DNA of 64,000 nt from Corallium rubrum (lineage: Eukaryota; Cnidaria; Anthozoa; Scleralcyonacea; Coralliidae): NCBI GenBank assembly GCA_964035015.1, contig OZ036013.1:9504366-9568365 (forward strand), given 5' to 3'. The notes below the pieces were generated by a model. It saw nothing but the letters and a program-made list of their open reading frames with translations. It was not told the DNA's origin and ran no database searches. Shown piece after piece: positions 43,062 through 58,525 of the stretch. Each line of letters starts with the position of its first letter. Within the stretch, counting starts at the first letter, position 1. The position numbers and the translations under genes are program-made.

Positions 43062-45210
43062 ATCAAATCCACAACTTGCGCAGTTCGAATAGTAGGGTAC
43101 TGGTAACTGATCCGTTAAATTATTCAAATTATTTAAATTTACGTCAGCAAATTATAATTTATAAGTTCGGTTGGATTACAAAATAGTTTTTCAACGATCA
43201 TGACGAAAGAAATCTTTGTCAGAAAAAATGGTTTCAGCTAAAATGTACATTAATATTACTATGAAAAAAGACCAAGAGATGTGGCAGCGAGAAAAAGACA
43301 ACAATAAATACGACTTAAAACCACTGGAAAAATCCTAAAAACTAATACGATAAAGACAGAAAACGATGCCGACCAACATGTAACTGAAAGAAGAAGGATG
43401 TGTCCTGAAACTGTTCAAAGCCGGTAAAGAATTTTGCTCTGGTGTATTCTACATAACTCGAGAGGGAACGATGAAGAAATTTTGAAACAAACGGCTTTTT
43501 AGATCATGAAGAGAACTGAATGATGCCTTGTCATATTTATGTGTCAACAACGAAAAAAGTAAGAAACCACGAACGAGAAAAACAATCCGAAAAGAGTAGA
43601 CTGAATTGGCAGTGTTTGTGGTCACAAAAGCAGAAGAAAGTTTAACGGTAGGAGATTCGTATTTAACAGTTTAGCTGAGTTAAAACAGAAGAAATCTTGA
43701 AAATGAAAATTAATATAAATAATATATTGTCTAGAATTGTCTTTCAACGCTAGGACGTTGACATTGTGTGATTTGTGTCTTTTCTCGGCCAATGTTTATA
43801 TATAGTTTTGAATGAAGATTTGTCATTTGGTTCATCTCTTTGTTTTTTTTTAATATTGACATTGCATGTCCTTTCGGTGTGTCAATACCATAGAAATAAT
43901 ACACGACTACAGATGAACCTTGCTAGCTAATTTTCTGGATGTTTTCTGATCTGTGTTCATTAATACAACAAAAACAGACATTAGGGGAGGAGGGGGGGGG
44001 GGGGGGGGAGAAGGGGGTTAAAAAATGCATATAAAGCGGGCGAGGGGTTGTTGCGTTCATGTATTTCTAGTACAAATGTAAACCCTCGGCAGTGCCGTGC
44101 AAGAAAAGAAATCAAACTGCGAATGCCCGAATTTACTAATTCCAGGAATCGTCGGAGTATAAAACATTGATATAGAATTGATCAGCCAGAAAAAAACAGG
44201 CATCTGCTCGAGGATGCATCCACAATGATCGTTCACTTGGTACGTTCATAACAAGTAGAAAAAAGGCAATTAACAGCATTTTCGTTTTCCTGAGCAGGCC
44301 TTCAATCGGACATTTCTTCGGTGACTCGCTTTACGTCGTTCCAATCTCTTGGTAATTGTGAGTCTTCTATTTATGCTTTTATAATAAATGTAGAGAATAG
44401 TCTTTGCTGTGTCAACAGACACCATGTTGGATTGAAAATTGGGCGTGCTTAATACAACATTTTGGCGTACTTGGCACTCGTCGTAATTTTTAAACGGCAC
44501 GGCAAATTGCTAAGTGTAAACGTACACCGAAGACAAGAGGTACCCGTGCCGTAATTCGGCAGTGCCGTGCCGACAACATTTAAGTGTAAACGGGGATTCA
44601 GATCTGATTATTCTCAAACTCATTAATCATTCATCAGAAAATTTTAAAACAAATAAATATTATTTAATCAGCATTTAGAAATTGGAAGAAGATCACGGTC
44701 AAATTTAGCAAATATTTTGGTCGATTTTGTCTTCGCTTGAGAAGCTATATCCAACACTCGGCAGTGTTTGTCTTCCGTTGCCTAAATACAGTCAAGCTGG
44801 TTAAAACAACATGCGGCTTTGCCTCGTATTTTTAACCTACTTGACTGTATTTATAAATTAGAGAAACAACACTGACGAGTGTTAGATATATTTGATCGGA
44901 TTATGTGAACGCGTCTTTACACGGACATGGTGCATTTTTTCTCTTCACAGGTGATGCTGGTGACTCCCTTGCTTATCACAATGGAATGAAGTTTAGCACT
45001 AAAGATAAAGATAATGACAAACATACTGCTGGAAACTGTGCTAGGGGTGGAGCCTGGTGGTACAACAAATGTGTTTCCTCCAACTTAAATGGTTTGTATC
45101 TTCGTGGTACTAACACCAAATATGGTCAAGGCGTTGTCTGGGATTACTGGAAAGGAGACTACTATTCTTTAAAGACAACTGAAATGAAAATTAGGCCACG
45201 CAACTTTTAG
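28951..45210 (+). CDS. Secreted apple/PAN-EGF-fibrinogen-related protein, six exons
   Basis: Joining exons 28951-29092, 29906-30123, 30474-30528, 39158-39274, 41446-41829 and 44951-45210 gives 391 codons plus stop with every intron phase matching (1, 0, 1, 1, 1). Order: signal peptide, PAN/apple domain, short linker, calcium-binding EGF, fibrinogen C-terminal (FReD) domain. This is a secreted or extracellular recognition architecture common in cnidarian ficolin- or tenascin-like genes; ligand unknown. The third intron (8.6 kb) is packed with repeats. The Polinton-type element ends 161 bp upstream of the ATG, so it lies in or near the promoter or 5' UTR. Exon structure is a prediction without transcript evidence. 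Confidence 0.8.
29093..29905 (+). other. Intron 1 with degenerate C/T-rich repeats
   Basis: Most of the intron consists of degenerate units such as ctgctccac, ctccact and ctgctct. It ends in a T-rich tract and aaataaag before the PAN exon. Confidence 0.6.
29906..30123 (+). CDS. Exon 2: PAN/apple domain
   Basis: Encodes a Cys-patterned module: DCTRLCIAKSPQCMSVNYG then CQLNNSTATC and the EDFDYWE ending. This is the typical PAN/apple core (C...C....C.S.NY.....C.LNN), which mediates protein or carbohydrate binding outside cells. It enters in phase 1 and leaves in phase 0 at atg/gtaagt. Confidence 0.8.
30474..30528 (+). CDS. Exon 3: short linker
   Basis: A 55-nt exon between ttttag and gtaaag encodes NDDSLYCPAKPSKLKQSK. 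Phase 0 to 1 fits exons 2 and 4. It is small, so support comes from the phases and splice sites rather than from homology. Confidence 0.6.
31091..31127 (-). ncRNA. Hammerhead ribozyme motif
   Basis: Minus strand reads CTGATGA, a strong stem II (gacac...gtgtc), GAAAC and GTT as cleavage triplet. Flanks atcc and gggt allow a four-pair stem I. Likely a remnant of a Penelope-like element; no coding part remains nearby. Confidence 0.6.
32574..32720. mobile_element. Left-end fragment of a caggggcgg-type DNA element
   Basis: Begins caggggcggatctggg and continues with gggggcatgccc and catttcccgcattc, the same order as the left end of the element at 61884-63880. A matching right end was not found nearby. 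Confidence 0.5.
32970..34260 (+). repeat. Direct duplication in intron 3
   Basis: Blocks containing gttctaccacgg, ggcgacaacgcactgt, cacgtgaagtgtctagttt and ggcatccgtggtcgactt occur in the same order at about 32985-33480 and 33930-34200. The stretch between has many degenerate copies of an aaacgtcgtagatgtcagt unit. Confidence 0.6.
33226..33264 (-). ncRNA. Hammerhead ribozyme motif (CTGAAGA type)
   Basis: Minus strand: stem I strand ccctc, core CTGAAGA, stem II gac-tggaag-gtc, GAAA, cgcg, GTC cleavage triplet, and stem I partner gaggg. All core elements fit a type I hammerhead with short stem III. An inverted partner lies at 34468-34497. Confidence 0.65.
34468..34497 (+). ncRNA. Degenerate hammerhead motif, inverted partner
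   Basis: Plus strand keeps CTGAAGA, GAAACGCGTC and the gaggg flank, but stem II is shortened to a few bases and probably cannot fold. With 33226-33264 it brackets about 1.2 kb in inverted orientation, as in a Penelope-like inverted pair that has lost its coding region. Confidence 0.5.
35548..35686. repeat. 139-bp near-perfect palindrome
   Basis: Arms of 69 bp around a single central base (35617) pair with about one mismatch. The centre reads agtactttttct-t-agaaaaagtact. Such a structure looks like a young foldback element or a replication hairpin. Confidence 0.9.
35807..38454. mobile_element. Composite MITE-repeat-repeat-MITE block inside satellite
   Basis: Two 143-144 bp inverted-repeat MITEs (35807-35949 and 38311-38454; ends caatcttggacaataatg) enclose a direct repeat R1 (35950-37031) and R2 (37035-38310), each running tctaagacccaatttt...cagtcaagga. 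The block is flanked by TA (35805-35806 and 38455-38456) and sits within the ctagt satellite. R2 carries an extra roughly 180-bp piece near 37490-37670 with cttaactc/gagttaag ends. No coding region. Confidence 0.7.
38455..38680. repeat. (CTAGT)n satellite, first block
   Basis: Almost perfect pentanucleotide array of about 45 units, continuing degenerate copies seen at 35730-35803 before the composite block. Confidence 0.95.
38681..38888. other. Unique interruption of the satellite
   Basis: About 208 bp without pentanucleotide units; no gene or transposon end recognised. Confidence 0.4.
38889..39130. repeat. (CTAGT)n satellite, second block
   Basis: Pentanucleotide array ending in tctggtctgatctga about 27 bp before the EGF exon, the same position as the tgtag/tgtgg satellite before the paralogous exon at 273. 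Confidence 0.95.
39158..39274 (+). CDS. Exon 4: calcium-binding EGF domain
   Basis: Phase 1-1 exon of 117 nt encoding DVDECN..PC...ATCNNTAGSYTC.C..GF..NGTNC: six cysteines and the calcium-binding DxDEC start. Acceptor attttag, donor gtaata. Nearly identical to 273-389. Confidence 0.85.
40057..41238. mobile_element. Non-autonomous DNA element with cccagctaacaa ends
   Basis: Present in intron 4 but absent from the colinear intron at 390-1356, where gtgtgcttatg is uninterrupted. Ends are cccagctaacaa and its inverted copy. The left part contains many copies of the palindromic unit acaacgttgt. A TA-flanked MITE (40351-40666) is nested inside. No transposase recognised. Confidence 0.75.
40351..40666. 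mobile_element. Tc1/mariner-type MITE, nested
   Basis: Ends cagggtgtatcaaaaaaaag in inverted orientation with long arms of about 110 bp, flanked by TA at 40349-40350 and 40667-40668. TA duplication is typical of Tc1/mariner elements. No coding region. Confidence 0.8.
41446..41829 (+). CDS. Exon 5: fibrinogen domain, N-terminal half
   Basis: Phase 1-1 exon of 384 nt: CADLYKNG, FDVRCDMTTDQGGWTVFQRR, NWTDYKNGFGNLSGEFWLG, LRVDLEDFENGARYA. It follows tatatag and precedes gtgaga. Together with exon 6 it makes a complete FReD. Confidence 0.9.
42338..42634. mobile_element. TTAA-site MITE with gtgtcactaagac ends
   Basis: Inverted ends gtgtcactaagac, flanked by TTAA or TTAAA (42333-42337 and 42635-42639). 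It occupies the same position in intron 5 as the unrelated element at 2231-2661 in the paralogue. No coding region. Confidence 0.75.
42739..44588. mobile_element. Inverted-repeat DNA element in intron 5
   Basis: Left end cggtttacactataacg...cggcatggcacgg pairs with right end gtgccgtgccgacaac...agtgtaaacgg. About 100 bp of left flanking sequence is repeated after the right end. (AT)n lies at 43010-43058. Short broken frames exist but I recognise no transposase. Confidence 0.65.
44951..45210 (+). CDS. Exon 6: fibrinogen domain, C-terminal half
   Basis: Encodes GDAGDSLAYHNGMKFSTKD, the calcium-site region KDKDND, then CARGGAWWYNKC (last disulfide pair), NLNGLY and WDYWKGDYYSLKTTEMKIRP before a tag stop at 45208-45210. 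All the usual landmarks of a FReD end are present. Acceptor ctcttcacag in phase 1. Confidence 0.9.
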
Positions 45211-45500
45211 AATATCTTTGTTCACACAACACAGCGTTATTGTTAGAGAAAAGCTCATTTAATAATCATAATTACTTTTGTTATATATCAGGTGTCAAAA
45301 TCCATTGTTCTAGGGTTCTGATTTTCTGATTGGGTGAGCAGTTTTTGTGTGACAGTCAAAACATTTGAGCGTAATGTTTTCCGCGTAACCCATGGCAGCG
45401 GGAAGCCTAACATTTCAAAAGTTGATTGGCAGTAAACATGCATTAAGCGATAATCTGTTGTTTTCCGTATTTCCTGACTGACTGTTTCACTTAAACAGAC

Positions 45501-45506
45501 AATAAA
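45501..45506 (+). terminator. Candidate polyadenylation signal
   Basis: AATAAA about 290 bp after the stop codon, in gacaataaaagctt. Plausible end of the host gene but unproven. Confidence 0.35.
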
Positions 45507-45549
45507 AGCTTTATTAATTCCTTCCAAGGTGTGGAAAAAGAAACCGCCG

Positions 45550-46929
45550 TCTTATTTGTACGATCAACTCTGTCTTATTTGAAATAGCACTAAAATGACA
45601 AAGTAAAATATTTTGCATTTTTTTCTTATTCTTAGCTTTGCTTGGTTGTTTGATAAGCAAATTAAATATCTTGACGTCACAAATTATCATCTTAGCGTAT
45701 ATAATGAGCCATTGGAGAATATTATATATCTTTGCTATTATCAAACATAATAGCGCTCCGTCGTGGTGACGTCACTATTTAAGTTTGCCGCTTTTACCCA
45801 CAATTCTTGCAGTCCGAACAATAGATAATGTCTCATTTGCAACCATTTGGTCGATTGTGTCGATTTTGGTTTGTTTGTCCGCATTATGGGCTATAAATTG
45901 CAACTTGACGGTACGCTATTACTTGAAAATCTACAGGTTTGGTATTGTGAGAGAAACACACCCTCGCGCTTCTGTCGAATTAATTTGGTTTTATAATAGC
46001 AAAGATATATAACCTTCCATGCAACCTTGTCCCCAGGGCCATTTGTGGGGGCTGGGCCAAGAAGGCGGGCAAAAGCAAAATGGCGGGAACAAATGGCACT
46101 GGCACAGACTGAACCATCGCCACATCTCATGGGTTGAGATAACATTGGATGTTTTAGGCATTCTGTTTGGTGGAAACAAGGCAGGCGCTCAGGCTAACTC
46201 GAGGGCTTTAGTTAAAAGGATTCAATTATAAATAAGTGACGGCGGTAAATTTAAAGACAACTTCAAAATGAATGAAAATGAGTGAAAAGCTGGCGAAACA
46301 CCCGAAAAAACTTCGAAAAATATGCAATGATGGGTTGTGTCGTCTCCATGTCCTGCCATACAACGAACGCCATGAGGCGATCCAATTGTTTCCTTAATCT
46401 GGAGAAACGAATTGGAAGGACTTGGTGAACAAAGTCAAAGTTTATTTTAGTTGAGGTGGCAAAAGAAGATAATTTCGCTGTAGTTAGAATTATCAAAAGC
46501 GTATCGAACGCAGTGAAAGAATACATTTAACGTGAGCGACATCTTGAATTTTGCAGGTCAATCGAAAGCCTGACCAAGCGCGATAAACTTTGTGAAAATT
46601 GGGTAGGAGTGAAAAATGAGGCATTACATGGCGCATTTTTGGCAGCCTGTGCCAGGCCCATTTGTTCCAGCCATTTTGTTTTTGGCCTCCATCTTTCCCC
46701 AGCCCCCACAAATGGCCCTGGGACGCGGTTGATAACCTTCTTCGATAAATCGTTATGCACGTGTGACATCTAGATGTCTAATTTGCATATCAAAGAACCA
46801 GAAATATCTCAACAATGAAGCAACGAAACGAAAAACTGCAAAAGATGTTACTTTGTCATTTTCAGTATTCTTTTAAATAAGACAGACTTAATTTTCACTG
46901 TATAAGCACTTTTAATAGAGGTTTCACTG
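45550..46929. mobile_element. Inverted-repeat DNA element with nested element
   Basis: About 110 bp around ctctgtcttattt...aaatgacaaagta near 45565 recurs inverted near 46765-46890. The right terminus ggtttcactg is followed by TA, pointing to a Tc1/mariner or pogo-like element. The left terminus is unclear. No transposase frame seen. Confidence 0.55.
46031..46724. mobile_element. Nested MITE with ccagggccatttgtggg ends
   Basis: About 70-bp inverted repeats: left cccagggccatttgtggggg, right its inverted copy at about 46700-46722, followed inward by matching aaaatggc/aacaaatgg blocks. The interior is non-coding. Confidence 0.7.
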
Positions 46930-47079
46930 TATTCTAAAAGTGGCGAGGCTGAATTTTCATCTCTGCATGGTAGACTGGAGGTATACAAACTTCAGGTGTA
47001 CATGTTTTCTATTGGTTTGCCTGGTCAATGACCAGAATATAACACTTCATATATATATATTATTTAAAAAAATGAACGT

Positions 47080-47122
47080 TGCTACTCCGAGTTTCACGCG
47101 TTAAGCGATCATCAGGCAACTG
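47080..47122 (-). ncRNA. Hammerhead ribozyme motif, left arm
   Basis: Minus-strand equivalent of 47864-47912 with the same CTGATGA core, cgc/gcg stem II, GAAA and gttgc/gcaac stem I. Confidence 0.6.
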
Positions 47123-47442
47123 AAAAGTTTCACTTTAGTTTCGTTTATATTGCGTGGCACGTGTGAGATCGCGGCACACGTGACATCACCGCACGCGCGA
47201 AGTTCGAGAGAATGTTCCCGGATGTGTATCTCTGTTCCTAGAGCGGCGGGCGTTCCTAGCATAAAATTTATTTTCATGCCGGCATTTTGAAATTAGCTCC
47301 GATCGTTTGTTGAGCAAGTTCGCCTTGTTAGCTTTCAGAATAAGCAGTTTTTCTTCTAGGCACAGGTTACAGCGGCTTGCTCCACTTGTGTAAGGGGCGG
47401 CGCGTTTTAAAATAGACCAATTTACATTGAACGGTTTCCCTT

Positions 47443-47799
47443 TTGATTTTAAGTCCCAGACGTACTTCGAAAGATAAATCTTTCCATGACGAGAAATACA
47501 AGAACGAAACTGGACTATCGAAGTACGTTTTGGAAATCAAAAGGGAAACCGTTCAATGTAAATTGGTGTCTATTTTAAAACGCGCCGCCTTTTACACAAT
47601 TGGAGCAAGCCGCTGTAACCTGTGCCTAGAAGAAAAACTGCTTATTCTGAAAGCTAACAAGGCGAACTTGCTCAACAAACAATCGGAGCTAATTTCAAAA
47701 TGCCGGCATGAAAATAAATTTTATGCTAGGAACGCCCGCCGTTCTAGGAACAGAGATACACATCCGGGAACATTCTCTCGAACTTCGCGCGTGCGGTGA
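47443..47799 (+). pseudogene. C-terminal fragment of a Penelope-like GIY-YIG endonuclease
   Basis: The frame contains TGLSKYVLEIKRE, CNLCLEEKLLIL, LLNKQSELISKCRH and ENKF, the block that follows the GIY-YIG core in Penelope-like endonucleases (with the CxxC and CRH residues). The first about 25 codons come from the palindrome centre and are not part of the domain. RT and GIY-YIG core are absent, so it is a 3' fragment. The opposite arm encodes the same segment on the minus strand. Confidence 0.7.
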
Positions 47800-47863
47800 T
47801 GACACGTGTGCCGCGATCTCACGCGTGCCACGCAATATAAATAGAAACTAAAGTGAAACTTTT

Positions 47864-47912
47864 CAGTTGCCTGATGATCGCTTAACGCGTGAAACTCGGA
47901 GTAGCAACGTTC
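47864..47912 (+). ncRNA. Hammerhead ribozyme motif, right arm
   Basis: Stem I gttgc/gcaac (five perfect pairs), core CTGATGA, stem II cgc-ttaac-gcg, GAAA, short ctc/gag stem III and GTA cleavage triplet. Confidence 0.6.
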
Positions 47913-47996
47913 ATTTTTTTAAATAAAATCTATCTTGCTCTATCTTCAAAAGTATCGAGCACTCTGTGGTCTATTGTAAACGACTACTTTAACTAT

Positions 47997-47998
<2 letters not shown>

Positions 47999-48083
<85 letters not shown>
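47999..48083. repeat. (TA)n(GA)n microsatellite
   Basis: About nine TA units followed by about thirty GA units. Confidence 0.95.
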
Positions 48084-48085
<2 letters not shown>

Positions 48086-49349
48086 CACTGGGTTAGGCAC
48101 GTTTGGAGTTAGGATTAGGGTTAGTGTTCGGGTTTGTGACCGTGTTAGGATTAGCACAACCACGAACCACCATACATATCTTATAAATAGCGCTCGTAAT
48201 TGTTGTTGTAGTAAGTCTTGGGCTTATGTTTAGATTTAAAACTTTGAACTATGTTATAAATAGCGCTTGTAATTGTAGCAAATCTTAGGATCATAATGTT
48301 CAGATTTAAAACTTTGATCTATTTTATAAATAGTGCTTGTAATTGTTGTGGTGAGAAGTTTCCGTTTAAAACGTTGAAAACATATAAAAAGACGTTTAGT
48401 TCAGTAGTTCTTGTGTGAGCAATAAAACAAATGAGCTGAAGTTGTAGATTTAATTATTAAACTCTTGCATTGCCTAGTTCTTTCGTGCGAAATCAATATA
48501 TATAGCATTCGACGTTCTTGACGCAATAATTTACAACGCGACTTATAGACCAACAAGTACTTGTAACCGAGCGGTTAAGACTCGTTCCTGGAGGGTTGGG
48601 TACAGTCTAAAATATAAATACCTTTATTATATGCATGACAAAATTACTGCAATCTGATTGGCTAAGAGGAGTGCAATTATATCGTTAATTGCACTCTCCG
48701 GAGTGCAAATTAATGTTACCATGGTAACAGTGGTAAAAAATAAAATTCAAAATGGCGGTGTATTTTCAAATTGAAAAATTTTGACTTTTCCAACGACTTG
48801 TGGAACACTTTCAACTGAAAATTTCATGTAAATATTTGAAGATCAATACAGGTAACATCTGCTCACCATAAGTGAAACTGTTTGTTGTCCAGTTGTAACG
48901 AAACAAGATGTTTTCAAACGCGCGAATTACTACGAAGCGTACGACAAGGATTGACACTTCAGGTAATTGTAAATTGGTTTTGAAGTTTGTGATTACTTAT
49001 AGTTAGTTGCCAGAAAGAAAAATTAGTTCACTGCTTTGAATAACTTTTTAAGATGGTCTGTGGTTGTATGGCCAATAAACATTCAAATTAAGACAAAATG
49101 TTTTGACTGTAATTAAGATAGATATCGTAATTTTGTCATGCATATAATAAACAAGTAATCATATGATTTTGCTCATGCAATTAATGATTTTACACTACTC
49201 GTGATATTTGAAAATTGAACCAAATTGCACTCGCCTACGGTTCGTGCAATTTTGGATCAATTTTCAAATATCACTCGTAGTGTAAAATCATTAATTGCAC
49301 TCGCTATCATATGACTACCTATACTAAATAACCTTACTCTGCCATCTGA
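48084..49349. other. Gene-free stretch with inverted repeats
   Basis: No gene seen. A tttataaatagcgct/gtgcttgtaattg unit is repeated near 48180, 48250 and 48320. An inverted pair (tatatgcatgacaaaattac, about 48633 and 49127) encloses about 500 bp. A strong palindrome with about 65-bp arms lies at 49160-49312. Confidence 0.5.
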
Positions 49350-49422
49350 GCTCTAGTGGCCCAATGGTTAGAGCGTCTGGCTAGCATTCAGACGGTGGCG
49401 GGTTCGAGTCCCGCTTAGAACT
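49350..49422 (+). tRNA. tRNA-Ala(AGC)-like sequence
   Basis: It folds as a cloverleaf: acceptor gctctag/ttagaac (one mismatch), D arm with aatggtta loop, anticodon arm tctgg-ctagcat-tcaga giving AGC, five-base variable loop and a perfect T arm gcggg-ttcgagt-cccgc. The alanine-specific G3:U70 pair is absent and the D stem has a mismatch. It may be a tRNA pseudogene or a tRNA-derived SINE head rather than an active gene. Confidence 0.5.
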
Positions 49423-50555
49423 CAGAGTTTTTCTGAGTATTACCAACTACCACAGCTTGTACAGCAAACAACTAACACTTATTACTAACATCAAGCTGCA
49501 ATTTCTGAAACTAACTAACTTCAACTTTATTACCAGATTTAGAAAAGATTATTTACAAAGTAGTCGAGGGAACACAATATGGTAAAGGTTAATCAGAATA
49601 ACTAAGAAGCTAAACTAGCTGAGTGACTATAAATTTCATTCACAACAATTCGGTTGGCAATAAAGCGACGAAAAAGAAACAAAAAAATAGAGAACTAACC
49701 AAGATAGACCACGCATAAAAAAACAACAACAAAAAAACAACAATAATAAATTTAAAGGTACCAGATGAATACTCCGAAACTTTTATCATATATTATTATT
49801 TAGCATATACCTCGCAGGTGAATAGTGCCTTTCACGCAATCAGATTGGTTCCTCTAGCTCGGGATATCCTGCACTATTCACCTGCGGGCTAAACAAAATG
49901 GCGACCAGTTTTGCTTTGTTTACCGATGCAGGAGATTTTGTTCATAAACAAGGCTAATGTTATTGAATAACGAGAAAAGTCAACAAAATTAAGTAGAACA
50001 GTGTCCACAGGTATGTTTCTTTAGAATTTTCTAGCCATTAATATATTCAAAAGTTGTATTAAAAACTGTTTTGTCGACAAACATCGAGTACACCTGGTGT
50101 CCAAATAAAATACCGAAAAATATAAGTTAAGAATGTTAAACTTGTTATTTCAATTATGAGGTATATGGTAAAACAATTATTCACCTCAGTGTGGGTGAAT
50201 AGTGTGGATATTCACCTCCACTTCGGTGAATAATTGTTAATTATTCATAAGACTGTAAAATATTTGATTCAATTTTAATTTCAAACAATTTTAGAGATAG
50301 TAGTTTTATATTCTCATCTAGTTAATTCCAGCGGATTGCTACAGCAGCAAAACGAATGTTAAATTTTCCATAATTTGTTCTCACTTCATTGATATAATGT
50401 CTTACTTATGTCTTGAAGATATAGACTGAAAGAAATTTTCAAAATACTTGAGAAGAAAATTATTATTAAAAGTATCGGCCCCTTCGAATGTGGCGCGTTT
50501 TTTAATGTTTCAAATACATGTTTATCCAACAAAAAAGTAATGTTCGTACTGAAGC
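49423..50555. other. Gene-free stretch
   Basis: No gene recognised. Short inverted repeats around aggtgaatagtgc/gcactattcacct occur at about 49815-49885, and a related tattcacct motif near 50200. Confidence 0.4.
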
Positions 50556-50559
50556 TTAA

Positions 50560-51236
50560 GGTGGCTCCATACAGTTTCTCGAAAAATGGAAAATACAAGT
50601 TTGAGAGTCCAAAACACGTGATTAAACAATTCGCAAAAAGAACAAAACTAAATGTTATGCATAGTTAAACAGTCGGACAATCAAAAACTGTTACCAAATA
50701 AATAGCAACAGTTGTTGCTATGGCAACAATGACATTTCAAAATGGCTGCCAATTACCTTTCAAACTAATTTAATTCGAGAAAAACTTTGGTAACCCCCAA
50801 TTTTTTTTTCATTAAAACTTTCCTGGAAGTGCGAGTAATCACTAGGCCGATTTTAAAAAAATTCTGTAGAACGAAATTTTTTAAAAATTAACAAACATGA
50901 TTTTTCTGGAAAAAAAATTATTCCTTCTACAGAATTTTTTTTAAATCGGCCTATTGATTACTCATGCGTCAAGAAAAGTTTTTATGAAAAAAAAATTGGG
51001 GGTCACCAAAGTTTTTCTCGAATTAAATTAGTTTGAAGGGTAATTGGCAGCCATTTTGAAACGTCACTGTTGCCATAGCAACTACTGTTGCAATTTATTT
51101 GGTGACAGTTTTTGATTGTCAGACTGTTTAATTATGCATAACATTTAGTTTTATTCTTTTTTGGAATTGTTTATGTACGTGTTTTGGACTCTCAAACTTG
51201 TATTTTCCATTTTTCAAGAAACTGTGTGGAGCCACC
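50560..51236. mobile_element. TTAA-flanked full-length foldback element
   Basis: TTAA at 50556-50559 and 51237-51240 flanks a nearly complete palindrome with arms of about 330 bp (ggtggctccatacag... to ...gtgtggagccacc). It is the intact-structure relative of 2231-2661. No coding region. Confidence 0.85.
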
Positions 51237-51619
51237 TTAACAGTAAACTTAAAGCTAGTAATATGTTTTTTCGATTATCGACATTTCTGTTCGATGAAAG
51301 CACGTGTTCAACTTTAATTCTTCAATATCGTCTTAATAAAGCACGTCATTCAATAAGTTCGCTAACTAATTCCGAATCATGATATCAAGTATTGCTGTCA
51401 GCAAAATTCATATTATCTTAAGCACAGTGTTGACAGAAGAGCGAGAATTTTCGTTAATTAAAAGGTCGACTCGACAGAGTAATAACTTTAGATCAGGGGA
51501 TGCAATGCTGACCTTCACACTAGATCTGGCTTTGATTAATTAAGATACTTGGCATTTAGTGGACGTTTCTCAAGTTCAAATACTCAATTTAACTTTTCTC
51601 AAGTTCAAATTTTCTCAAG

Positions 51620-51830
51620 TTCAACCTTCTGATGACCAAACAGACGCTCTATAACCATTAAGCTACTGAAACTCGGATGATTTGAATGTAGATTGAATAT
51701 GTGCATGTACAAACCACAACCTTATACTGAGGCTCAGATGATTTGAACGTAGATAGAATATGTGTACAACCCACAACTTTCTGATCACCAGTGAGATGCT
51801 CTAACCATTGAGCTACTATCGTTAGAGGAA
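51620..51830 (-). repeat. Two degenerate tRNA-like copies
   Basis: On the minus strand gtagctcaatggttagagc (about 51800-51825) and gtagcttaatggttatagagc (about 51645-51672) look like tRNA 5' halves with A box and D loop. The T arms are degenerate. Probably tRNA pseudogenes or SINE fragments related to 49350. Confidence 0.35.
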
Positions 51831-51901
51831 AAGCTAATGTTACAAATACAAGCTAAACTAGACTCAGTCCTAAAGCGTGGCACCTATTGTTTCGAATTAA
51901 C

Positions 51902-52632
51902 AAACAAACAAACGAACGAACGAACGAACGAACGAACGAACGAACGAACGAACGAACGAACGAACGAACGAACGAACGAACGAACGAACGAACGAACGAA
52001 CGAACGAACGAACGAACGAACGAACGAACGAACGAACGAACGAACGAACGACGAACGAACGAACGAACGAACGAACGAACGAACACAGAACGAACGAACG
52101 AACGAACGAACGAACGAACGAACGAACGAACGAACGAACGAACGAACGAACGAACGAACGAACGAACGAACGAACGAACGAACGAACGAACGAACGAACG
52201 AACGAACGAACGAACGAACGAACGAACGAACGAACGAACGAAGAACGAACGAACGAACGAACGAACGAACGAACGAACGAACGAACGAACGAACGAACGA
52301 ACGAACGAACGAACGAACGAACGAACGAACGAACGAACGAACGAACGAACGAACGAACGAACGAACGAACGAACGAACGAACGAACGAACGAACGAACGA
52401 ACGAACGAACGAACGAACGAACGAACGAACGAACGAACGAACGAACGAACGAACGAACGAACGAACGAACGAACGAACGAACGAACGAACGAACGAACGA
52501 ACGAACGAACGAACGAACGAACGAACGAACGAACGAACGAACGAACGAACGAACGAACGAACGAACGAACGAACGAACGAACGAACGAACGAACGAACGA
52601 ACGAACGAACGGACGGACGGACGGACGGACGA
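51902..52632. repeat. (CGAA)n tetranucleotide array
   Basis: About 0.7 kb of cgaa units ending in cgga units. Three phase interruptions are near 52051, 52084 and 52242. It is free of stop codons in several frames, so long ERTN and FVRS open frames arise without being genes. Confidence 0.97.
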
Positions 52633-52639
52633 AACGGTT

Positions 52640-58352
<5,713 letters not shown>

Positions 58353-58525
58353 AAACTTTATTTAAACACGCTGACCCCCTCAACCGAAGCTGATTTCCAC
58401 GAGGGGCGTATGTGAAAGAAGTGTACAAGTATAGTATAAAAAATTATTTACAAGATATAAGATATAGTATTAAGTAAGTTAGTAACGAAATTATCTAATA
58501 GTAATGTTCTAAAATTATCTACACT

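Larger units (their letters stand above)
47050..47935. mobile_element. Inverted pair of Penelope-like 3' ends
   Basis: Arms 47050-47450 and about 47525-47935 are inverted copies meeting at a short centre. Each arm carries the C-terminal part of a GIY-YIG endonuclease frame and a hammerhead motif at its outer side. The lineage differs from the pair at 23301-26678, as endonuclease and ribozyme sequences are unrelated in detail. Confidence 0.7.

Noticed and set aside
43200..43680. Possible transposase remnants in the 42739-44588 element
   Set aside because: Only short broken frames; no catalytic motif or recognisable domain.
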